From positions 1-13,073 of the forward strand of contig JAUWCK010000013.1 in assembly GCA_030609345.1 (NCBI GenBank): DNA of 13,073 nt, read 5' to 3'. The notes under the pieces were generated by a model that was not told the origin of the DNA, did no database searches, and saw only the letters and a list, made by a program, of their open reading frames with translations. The first letter of the stretch is position 1; the number at the start of each line of letters is the position of its first letter. The translations under genes and the position numbers were made by a program. Positions 7,981 through 13,073 of the stretch are shown piece after piece. This DNA comes from Methanosarcinales archaeon. GTDB lineage: Archaea; Halobacteriota; Methanosarcinia; Methanosarcinales; Methanogasteraceae.

Positions 7981-8847
7981 ATGGAACAAGGTGAAAAAAC
8001 GAGAATGATCAAGGCATTGACCATTCTTTCGATCCTTTTGGCAATATCTGGGATGGCGGCAATAGCATCAGCGTTTCCGTCCCCACCGAATCAGTTCTAC
8101 GGGACTGTTATGATCAATGGTGAAGATGCACCCGCCGGAACCATCATCACTGCTTACATCGGTGATGAACTCAGAGGGAGCATCGAGATTGGAACAGCAG
8201 GTGAGTATGGTTACGATCTGAACTATCTGGGCGTCACTGGCGGCGACTCTGACAACGGCAGGACGATAATCTTCGAGGTAGCTGGAATTCCGGCAAACGA
8301 GAATGATGTTGCATGGAACTGGTACGCGGTTCCGCGAAGACTCGATCTAACCGTTGGAGATTGTGAAGCGCCTGTGGTGTCCGATCCATCTGCAAACCCA
8401 CCATCGATATCAGTAGATGGGCTACAGACCTCACAGCTGAATGTGACGGTCACGGACAACGGCGCGGTTGGCATCGTCACCGTTAACCTGTCAGAGATCG
8501 GTGGACCTGAAGCGCAGGTGATGGAATACATCGGCGATGATGTATACTCCACAACCACGAATGCATCCGTGGACACCGTGCCAGGCACATACTGTCTGCC
8601 AGTCAATGCGAGCGATATTGCGGGCAACTACAATGACAGCGTTTGTATACCGCTGGCAATCAGCGATTGGAAAGATGAGTGGATGGGCCCTGGGTCTGAG
8701 GGTGGTGCTAAGGTTACCACGTCCGAACTTCAGGTGGCTGCTAACTGCTGGCTTGATGGAACGCCAGTGAGAGGGCACGTATTAACCGCCGCAGATTTCC
8801 AGCTGATACTCGCTGCATGGTTGTCAGATAGTGGAGCCTACGCGTGA
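7981..8847 (+). CDS. Secreted paralogue with PNQFYG domain, Ig-like domain and dockerin-like tail
   Basis: The 288-residue protein begins MEQGEKTRM; a signal peptide ends near IASA|FP. The first domain (about 39-130) parallels that of the upstream gene (PPNQFYGTV, APAGTIITAYI, GEYGYDLNYL). A second Ig-like domain (about 135-223) has several N-glycosylation sequons (NVT, NLS, NAS twice, NDS) and a Cys pair (TYCLPV, SVCIPL). The last 45 residues contain two half-repeats, KVTTSELQVAANCWLDG and HVLTAADFQLILAAWLSD, joined by TPVRG. They resemble the two halves of the module at 4675 and of dockerins, but without a Ca loop. With no membrane anchor, I infer it attaches through this tail or through its membrane-anchored partner. 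Confidence 0.85.
   Translation: MEQGEKTRMIKALTILSILLAISGMAAIASAFPSPPNQFYGTVMINGEDAPAGTIITAYIGDELRGSIEIGTAGEYGYDLNYLGVTGGDSDNGRTIIFEVAGIPANENDVAWNWYAVPRRLDLTVGDCEAPVVSDPSANPPSISVDGLQTSQLNVTVTDNGAVGIVTVNLSEIGGPEAQVMEYIGDDVYSTTTNASVDTVPGTYCLPVNASDIAGNYNDSVCIPLAISDWKDEWMGPGSEGGAKVTTSELQVAANCWLDGTPVRGHVLTAADFQLILAAWLSDSGAYA
8710..8844 (+). other. Divergent two-fold dockerin-like tail (no Ca loop)
   Basis: The pattern [VL]T-x2-[ED][LF]-x5-W repeats twice around TPVRGH, aligning with TPINGH between the halves of the 4675-4830 module. The terminal Cys pair of that module is absent; a single Cys sits inside the first half. Confidence 0.5.
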
Positions 8848-8852
8848 ACTTG

Positions 8853-8902
8853 ATCAGAGTCATTGCGGTGGTATCGTGATATCATCGGCGAATGACTTTG
8901 AT
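8853..8902. terminator. Long-stem hairpin between convergent genes
   Basis: ATCAGAGTCATT (8853-8864) pairs with AATGACTTTGAT (8891-8902), 12 bp with one G-U pair, around a 26-base loop. It starts six bases after the stop of the preceding gene. No T-tract follows, so it may be an mRNA-end structure rather than a simple terminator. Confidence 0.5.
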
Positions 8903-8906
8903 GATG

Positions 8907-8968
8907 GCTAACGAATCAAGCGCGACCGTGAACATGAATCGGCGTTCATGATGCGCGCTTACGTTAGC
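8907..8968. repeat. Complex interrupted inverted repeat (three nested stems)
   Basis: GCTAACG (8907-8913) pairs with CGTTAGC (8962-8968). AAGCGCG (8918-8924) pairs with CGCGCTT (8954-8960). TGAAC (8929-8933) pairs with GTTCA (8944-8948). All three stems are perfect and nested, giving one long hairpin with small internal loops. It lies in non-coding sequence and could be a structured RNA, a mobile-element end or a transcription-end structure. Confidence 0.65.
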
Positions 8969-8969
8969 T

Positions 8970-9032
8970 ACAAACGAAGAAGCCACAGTTGTCCCTACCG
9001 GATGAAAATATTCTGGTAGAGGCGGTTACTGT
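8970..9032 (+). mobile_element. Possible IS200/IS605-type right-end remnant
   Basis: The sequence GAAGCCACAGTTGTCCCTACC, its stem CTACCGGA/TCTGGTAG (8995-9018, one G-U pair) and the tail GAGGCGGTTACTG resemble the layout seen at the right ends of IS200/IS605 and tnpB-only elements, where the 3' end of tnpB runs into a subterminal hairpin. A short frame ending LATNEEATVVPTG stops inside the hairpin, but no recognisable TnpB domain remains. The assignment rests on remembered layout only. Confidence 0.3.
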
Positions 9033-9037
9033 GATAG

Positions 9038-9069
9038 ATCTCACTGGTGCAACATCTCACTGGTGCAAC
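9038..9069. repeat. Perfect 16-bp tandem duplication
   Basis: ATCTCACTGGTGCAAC occurs twice without spacing (9038-9053 and 9054-9069). The second copy overlaps the last codons and stop of the transposase remnant, suggesting that a deletion or insertion event ended that frame here. Confidence 0.9.
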
Positions 9070-9488
9070 GTTTCAAATCCTTCTTTCTTCCGCATTTCTT
9101 CTGTGAGCAATGTAAGTGACCATTTCTTGCTTCCATCTGGCGATTTGGTGCATGCTTGCACTATGATTTCTGCAACGTGTTTTTCTGCGTACTTTTTGGG
9201 CTGACCGGGTCTTAGTTTTTCTGTTAGGGCGCTTTGGAGACCTTCTTCGCGGTATCTTTTCTTGATTCTCCAAACGGCGTTCCTGCCAACACATAATATT
9301 TCTGCTATCTCTGTGTCCTCTTTTTGCTGGTTTGCCAGCAGCAGAATACGTGCTCTGGTTAGCTCTCTTGCACTTTTTCGTCCCTTTTTCACAAAGCCCC
9401 TGAGGAGCTTTAGCTCATCCGCTTCAAGTTTTATCTCTACTATGAAGACATTATTATAGTATTCAAAGGTTATTAAATTGTTCCAAAA
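9057..9488 (-). pseudogene. IS630-family transposase, N-terminal helix-turn-helix remnant
   Basis: The minus frame is open from 9488 to the stop at 9057. It encodes IKLEADELKLLRGFVKKGRK, then ARILLLA, EIAEILCVGRNAVWRIKKRY and GQPKKY, the helix-turn-helix region typical of IS630-type transposases. After WSLTLLTEEMRKKEGF the frame ends at the 16-bp duplication. The DDE catalytic domain, normally about 200 further residues, is absent from either strand nearby. There is no ATG in the frame: the first usable start is GTG at 9392, inside the conserved N-terminus. I conclude it is a truncated, inactive element. It sits between two convergent surface-protein clusters. I found no convincing terminal inverted repeats. 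Confidence 0.82.
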
Positions 9489-9519
9489 TTAAGTTGTTGA
9501 GACAATAGACTGGTCCCAA

Positions 9520-10203
9520 TTATTTGATTTTCCTGTATATATAGACTGCTGCAAGCCCGATCAATGCCATAACTGCCCCCAATCCAGGTTGGGCTGGTGT
9601 CTTGGCTTGCACTGGTGCCGCTGCTGGTGTTTCTGTAGCGGCGACCGTGGGGGTGGTCGCTGTTGCGGTCTGCGTCGGACTGGTCGTCATGTTGGCTGTT
9701 GGGGTAGATGTTGTGGTGCCACCGTTACTGGTTATGGTTGATGTTGGTGTTCCCGTAATAATGGTTATGCTGTTGTCACCAGCCACATTGAATGGTCCAA
9801 GCGTACTTCCTGCATCAGTAGCTAAGATCGTTCCAGCAATCTGGTAAACTCCTTCCTCTGTGTTTGAAGGCACAGTAACATCATACACAACTGTCTTTGG
9901 TTCACTCTGAGCACCCCCCCAGAGCCAACGCGTCTCAAGAGAATTATAGGTGGCTCCTGCATTCTCGATCTCTTCAACATTCCAGTCTGTTAAAATACTC
10001 TCATTCAGAACAGGACCATAGACTTCTCCGTCCATATTTATCTGTACCGTCACTGTAAATGCCCCACCCTGTGATATGGTTGTAGGAGTGATGGTTCTTG
10101 TAGCTGCAATCGTATTTTCTGCCAGCACTGGCGTTACCCCGGCAAAGACACAACATAGTATCACGAGAGCCGCTACGATTCCATGTACTTGATTCTTTTT
10201 CAT
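9520..10203 (-). CDS. Secreted TR-I-like protein with Thr-rich stalk and PGF-CTERM-like tail
   Basis: The protein has 227 residues. The ATG at 10203 is chosen because AAGGAGG precedes it and a signal peptide (MKKNQVHGIVAALV..., cleaved near VLA|EN) begins there. Residues about 30-150 form one beta-sandwich domain (ATRTITPTTI, VYGPVLNES, GATYN, RWLWGGAQ, VVYDVTVP). It is paralogous to the next upstream gene and to both repeats of the plus-strand protein at 4902. A Thr/Ser/Pro/Ala stalk (about 152-202) follows. The tail PAQPGLGAVMALIGLAAVYI then RKIK matches the plan of PGF-CTERM signals processed by archaeosortase, with PGL in place of PGF. I infer it is fixed at the cell surface, perhaps through lipid attachment. 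No catalytic motif is seen. Confidence 0.87.
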   Translation of the reverse strand: MKKNQVHGIVAALVILCCVFAGVTPVLAENTIAATRTITPTTISQGGAFTVTVQINMDGEVYGPVLNESILTDWNVEEIENAGATYNSLETRWLWGGAQSEPKTVVYDVTVPSNTEEGVYQIAGTILATDAGSTLGPFNVAGDNSITIITGTPTSTITSNGGTTTSTPTANMTTSPTQTATATTPTVAATETPAAAPVQAKTPAQPGLGAVMALIGLAAVYIYRKIK

Positions 10204-10209
10204 GGTAAT

Positions 10210-10216
10210 CCTCCTT
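10210..10216 (-). promoter_or_regulatory. Ribosome binding site fixing the start at 10203
   Basis: Read on the minus strand, AAGGAGG lies six bases before ATG 10203. It rules out the longer frame from 10311, whose first 36 codons run through duplicated promoter sequence. Confidence 0.85.
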
Positions 10217-10235
10217 ATTGCATACGATGTGCGTT

Positions 10236-10243
10236 TATTTAAA
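10236..10243 (-). promoter_or_regulatory. TATA-like box of the 9520-10203 gene
   Basis: TTTAAATA on the minus strand lies 33 bases before the ATG, placing a start site about 25 bases on, just before the ribosome binding site. It is conserved in the duplicated block upstream of the neighbouring gene. Confidence 0.55.
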
Positions 10244-10261
10244 TGTAACCCACATACATTT

Positions 10262-10297
10262 TTAACACACATCACCGGTTGCCCACTGGTATTCAAG
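10262..10297 (-). pseudogene. Vestige of the Cys-terminal module (last 11 codons)
   Basis: On the minus strand this stretch encodes LEYQWATGDVC and TAA, the exact ending of the modules at 4675-4830 and 11039-11194. Similarity stops directly upstream, so only the tail of a lost gene or a duplicated segment remains. It precedes the promoter of the 9520-10203 gene, just as the intact tail at 11036 precedes the promoter of the 10367-10975 gene. Confidence 0.85.
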
Positions 10298-10366
10298 TAA
10301 TCTGGTGTCACGGTTGTTTGAAATTCATAGACGTCTATAGCATGATAGTCCCTGGCGCGGCGGGAT

Positions 10367-10975
10367 TCATAAATCTATATTCCCGGCTGCCGCCTGCAGC
10401 ATCATGAACGCGTCGAGGGATGTCACCTTACCATCACCGTTCACATCTGCTTCATCTGCGACAGGAATCGCTCCGACCGCCATCAGGAGTGCGATGACCG
10501 CATCTGCTGTGGTGATTGCTTCACCGTCTGTAACAGTTAGTTCATCATCACCGGTTACTTCAAATGGACCAATCGTTTCTCCACCGACGGTTGCCAGGAC
10601 GGTTCCTGTCACGGGATTGTTGCCAGGCGCTGTGCCGGCTGGCACTGTGACATCATAGATAACCATCTTCGTACCGGTCTGTGCACCGCTCCAGAGCCAC
10701 TTTGTCGCATCAGCATTGTAGGTTGCTCCAGCATTGGCAACTTCTGTCACAGTCCATCCCACCGGAAGAGTCCCATTCAGCACCGGACCATAGACTGTGC
10801 CGGTTATGGTCACATCAACGGTCACCCTGAATGCATCGCCTACATTCACACTCGTGGAGTTGATGGTCTGGTTGCCTGCGATGGTATCTGCTGCAGCTAC
10901 TGCTGGTGTCAATGCTGCAAAAACCGATAGCACCATGACAGCCGTCAACAATCCAAACATTTGTTTCTTTTTCAT
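10367..10975 (-). CDS. Secreted TR-I-like protein with C-terminal dockerin
   Basis: The 202-residue protein starts at ATG 10975 after AAGGAGG. A signal peptide ends near AVAA|AD. Residues about 30-150 are the shared beta-sandwich (VYGPVLNGTLPVGW, VANAGATYNA, KWLWSGAQTG, VIYDVTVPAGT, VGGETIGPFEVTGDD). Residues 157-202 form a dockerin: ITTADAVIALLMAVG, then the EF-hand-like DVNGDGKVTSLDAFMMLQ, which is the classic Ca-binding F-hand followed by its helix. The first half lacks a full Ca loop. Dockerins bind cohesins. I recognise no canonical cohesin in the window, so the partner is unknown, although the beta-sandwich itself is a candidate for self-assembly. It is a paralogue of the downstream gene, which has a membrane tail instead, giving a soluble/anchored pair. 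Confidence 0.88.
   Translation of the reverse strand: MKKKQMFGLLTAVMVLSVFAALTPAVAAADTIAGNQTINSTSVNVGDAFRVTVDVTITGTVYGPVLNGTLPVGWTVTEVANAGATYNADATKWLWSGAQTGTKMVIYDVTVPAGTAPGNNPVTGTVLATVGGETIGPFEVTGDDELTVTDGEAITTADAVIALLMAVGAIPVADEADVNGDGKVTSLDAFMMLQAAAGNIDL
10370..10507 (-). other. Dockerin domain
   Basis: About 46 residues end the protein: a first half-repeat ITTADAVIALLMAVG and a second, DVNGDGKVTSLDAFMMLQ. The second half has Asp/Asn/Asp at Ca-ligand positions 1, 3 and 5, with Gly at 6. Confidence 0.8.
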
Positions 10976-10979
10976 AGTT

Positions 10980-11072
10980 CCTCCTTATTGCATACGATGT
11001 GTACATTTATTTAAATGTAACCCACACATACATTTTTAACACACATCACCCGTTGTCCACTGGTATTCAAGC
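10980..11072 (-). repeat. Duplicated module-tail/promoter/leader block, copy 2
   Basis: This is the second copy, spanning the ribosome binding site (10980-10986), the TATA-like box and the final codons and stop of the upstream broken gene. Here the module tail is attached to a full-length module. Confidence 0.9.
11008..11015 (-). promoter_or_regulatory. TATA-like box of the 10367-10975 gene
   Basis: TTTAAATA on the minus strand sits 33 bases from the ATG, the same distance as in the paralogous gene. This implies a short leader of roughly 10-15 bases. Confidence 0.55.
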
Positions 11073-11194
11073 AAGCTGATCTCTGCGTCTGTTATGGTGT
11101 GTCCGTTTATTTGAGTGTTGGTTGCCCAATAATATTCTGCATTGGATATCTCTGAATCACTGATGACGCAATCGTCGTCCCATGGGTTCCAGTC
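11039..11194 (-). other. 52-residue two-fold Cys-bounded C-terminal module (copy B)
   Basis: DWNPWDDDC is followed by half-repeats VISDSEISNAEYYWAT and TITDAEISLLEYQWTT joined by NTQINGH, then GDVC and stop. By hand alignment about 25 of 159 bases differ from 4675-4833, although the two host genes are otherwise unrelated and lie on opposite strands. Confidence 0.75.
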
Positions 11195-11475
11195 TGGCGG
11201 ACTGTAAGTGACCATCACCGATGTTTCCTTTGTGTTTCCTGAAGTGTCGGTTGCTCTGGCATAGATCGTATTTGAGCCAGAAGCAAGGATTACAGATTTA
11301 CTCCACGAGGTTGTTCCGGATGCGATCTGCCAACTTCCATATCCAACCCTCACTTCCCACTTTGCTCAGACCAACATTGTCTGATGCGCTTCCGCTAACG
11401 GTTATGGAAGCAGTTGTGAGTGTCTGTCCGTTTGTTGGGTATGAGATGGAGATCATTGGATCGGTTGGTGTTGAA

Positions 11476-11770
11476 ACAGTGGGTCCAGAAGATGTTCCTG
11501 AAGTAGGCAGTCTCTTTGTGTGACCATGCCCGTCATCGAAATAGAAGTAATAATTGTGGCTTCCTGCCGAAAGGGTTGTTGAATACTTGAACATAGCACC
11601 TGACGTGTAATCTCCGCTTATCTTTGTCATCATGTGTGGAAAACCATCCACATAGACGTACTTCGTTGTTGGAGTATCTCCATCGGAATCTGTGTAGGTG
11701 ACGTAATAATTGAAGGTTGTGGACGTATCACCAGATGATGGGTTTACAGAACCGCTTGAGAGGGTTGGTG
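11476..11770 (-). repeat. 312-bp-period repeat, copy 1
   Basis: The repeat encodes PTLSSGSV.PSSGD.STTFNYY, then VDGFPHMMTKISGDYTSG and DDGHGHTKRLPTSGTSSGPT. It is almost identical in bases to copy 2, whose start lies 312 bases away. Confidence 0.93.
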
Positions 11771-11787
11771 GTTGGTTTGGTGTTAAT

Positions 11788-12082
11788 ACAGTGGGTCCAG
11801 AAGATGTTCCTGAAGTAGGCAGTCTCTTTGTGTGACCATGCCCGTCATCGAAATAGAAGTAATAATTGTGACTCCCTGCCGAAAGGGTTGTTGAATACTT
11901 GAACATAGCACCTGACGTGTAATCTCCGCTTATCTTTGTCATCATGTGTGGAAAACCATCCACATAGACGTACTTCGTTGTTGGAGCATCTCCATCAGAA
12001 TCTGCGTAGGTGACGTAATAATTGAAGGTTGTGGATGCATCGCCCGATGATGGAGTTACAGAACCGCTTGAGAGGGTTGGTG
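11788..12082 (-). repeat. 312-bp-period repeat, copy 2
   Basis: This copy differs from copy 1 by only scattered bases (for example YADSDGDAP against YTDSDGDTP). The near identity in an otherwise broken gene suggests recent duplication or conversion. Confidence 0.93.
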
Positions 12083-12962
12083 CATTGTTCGGAGCAGAAC
12101 CCGTTGTGAAATCCCAGAGAGATCCTGAGGTGGATGCACCGTGATTGTCGGTTGCAGTGATCTTCCAGTAATATTTTGTGTTGTAGCTCAGTGTACCTGG
12201 ATCATGGGTCGTTCCTGACTGATCGTTAGAAACCAATGGTGGGCTTGTGCTGGTTCCGAAGAAGACATCGTATTTTACAGTATCGCCAGTATCAGGATCT
12301 CCGCCGGTCCAACTCAAATCAGCATTGATAGACTGACCGGTTGCGTGATTTGATGGTGAGGGGTTGCTCGGTGTATTTGGTGCGTTGTTTGGATTTAAAG
12401 AATAAACGATGCTCCTTGCATCAGGATAATTTCCCACAATAAAATATTCTGTTGCTTCTTCAACCGTTCCATGCCCGATAGCGAACTGATCGACCGTTAC
12501 TAAGTAACTCGGCTTTGTATCACAGGTAAATCGATGTGCTGCCCATTTTGGAGTATGATCTGGACTATAAAGTGTTAGACCAAAATCCAAGCCATTTACA
12601 AATGACGCCCAATATTCAGTGGGATAAAATTCTGTATTTGGGGTCCCGGGGTCAGTTTGTGGTATGCTAAACTCATTTACTCCATCATTTGTCCATGGAT
12701 TACTATTGGTATATGTAATTAATCGATAAAGTTGTGTATTAATATAAGCACAGGGAAACTCCTGATCGTGAAATGTATAGGTATCAGTTCCGAAATGTGT
12801 AAACTTATACTGGACTTTAACAGATTGCCCTTCCAGAGAAACCCACTGCTCAACATAGGTATCGGTCAGTACTCCTGTTTTCCAATCCCTCGGATGAGTT
12901 TTTGTATAAATCAGGTTTGCTCCTTCATTGTGATTGTGATTTCCCGAAATGATTTCGCCCTA

Positions 12963-13073
12963 TGAAGATGCTCCCCCATGCCAGATGGTGGGCGAAGCCA
13001 TGAGTTAAAAATCCAAGTATTTTCCACACAAATAGTCCATATCTATCGGATATTCGCACCGTTCGTGAGATTT
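12963..13073. other. Window-edge stretch without an assignable gene
   Basis: On the minus strand one frame is open from the window edge to about 12933 (VRISDRYGLFVWKILGFL...), but it matches nothing I recognise. The frame of the broken gene is closed by TAA at 13007-13005 and TAG at 12962-12960. No signal peptide or ribosome binding site is evident. Confidence 0.4.

Larger units (their letters stand above)
10210..10297 (-). repeat. Duplicated module-tail/promoter/leader block, copy 1
   Basis: This block aligns almost base for base with 10980-11072, from the ribosome binding site through the TATA-like box and spacer to the LEYQW...GDVC tail. Differences are a few substitutions and short indels (for example GTGCG against GTGTACA). 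Confidence 0.9.
11036..13001 (-). pseudogene. Broken modular surface protein: unknown beta domain, Fn3, two repeats, Ig-like, Cys-terminal module
   Basis: Reading 5' to 3' on the minus strand: a frame opens after TAG 12962-12960 and encodes a beta-rich domain of unknown type (12959-12390; EQWVSLEGQSVKVQYKF, INTQLYRLITYTN). An Fn3-like domain (12386-12099), two near-identical 104-residue repeats, and an Ig-like domain follow. In the Ig-like domain one extra G in GTGGGAAGTG (CCC at 11356-11358 on the plus strand) shifts the frame. Removing it joins SDNVGLSKV to EVRVGYGSWQIASGTTSW, a natural continuation, then SPPDWNP and the 52-residue module ending GDVC. Upstream, ATG 13001 would give MASPTIWHGGASS and then the TAG. 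No ATG or signal peptide precedes the open part; the TTG at 12590 lies within the domain. Either the gene is decayed at both places or the assembly has errors. Confidence 0.8.

Noticed and set aside
7951..8847. Start at ATG 7951 for the secreted paralogue
   Set aside because: The AAAGGAGGG at 7965-7973 is correctly spaced for ATG 7981, where a normal signal peptide begins.
9520..10311. Longer form of the 9520 gene beginning MTPDYLN
   Set aside because: Those codons run through the duplicated promoter block and a vestigial module tail; ATG 10203 has the ribosome binding site and signal peptide.
10327..10338. Perfect palindrome ATAGACGTCTAT between two minus-strand genes
   Set aside because: It is a single 12-base palindrome with no loop, second copy or other context; it could be chance.
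11298..12590. Separate gene starting at TTG 12590
   Set aside because: The frame is open well upstream of the TTG with continuous domain sequence, and it ends only because of the one-base shift.

Overview
The window looks like a cell-envelope locus of an archaeon. It is built almost entirely from secreted, modular beta-sandwich proteins, with strong AAGGAGG/GGTGAT ribosome binding sites and TTTAAATA promoter boxes. It also carries a dockerin joined to a TR-I-type adhesion domain, a PGF-CTERM-like sorting tail and archaeal GWN...GYW surface domains. A methanogen or alkane/methane-oxidising relative (Methanomicrobia; ANME-1 or Syntrophoarchaeum-like lineages are my best guess) fits, but no taxonomic marker gene is present, so this is inference. 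I see no rRNA, tRNA, CRISPR array or metabolic enzyme.

Layout, plus strand (1-8847): the 3' part of a giant S-layer-like protein (1-4833, start lies before the window) made of at least three repeat units. The last unit carries an inserted terpenoid-cyclase/prenyltransferase-like alpha-barrel, followed by a CARDB domain and a Cys-bounded C-terminal module. After a hairpin comes a 765-residue secreted multidomain protein (4902-7199), then a clear T-tract terminator. A two-gene operon follows: a membrane-anchored surface protein (7271-7954) and a secreted paralogue (7981-8847).

Middle (8848-9520): a gene-poor convergence zone with two large hairpins, a possible IS200/IS605-type right-end hairpin, a perfect 16-bp tandem duplication, and the N-terminal remnant of an IS630-family transposase.

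Minus strand (9520-13001): two paralogous secreted proteins that share one beta-sandwich domain, one ending in a Thr-rich stalk plus sorting/membrane tail (9520-10203) and one in a dockerin (10367-10975). Upstream lies a broken surface protein (11036-13001) with a one-base frameshift and no intact 5' end. Its C-terminal module is nearly the same as that of the giant plus-strand protein.

The common thread is module sharing. The TR-I-like beta-sandwich occurs four times in three genes. The two-fold Cys-bounded C-terminal module occurs in two genes and as a vestige, with a divergent version in a third gene. An approximately 90-bp promoter/leader block is duplicated. I infer that these proteins act together outside the cell as S-layer, tether and docking parts, and that recombination among the copies shapes the locus.
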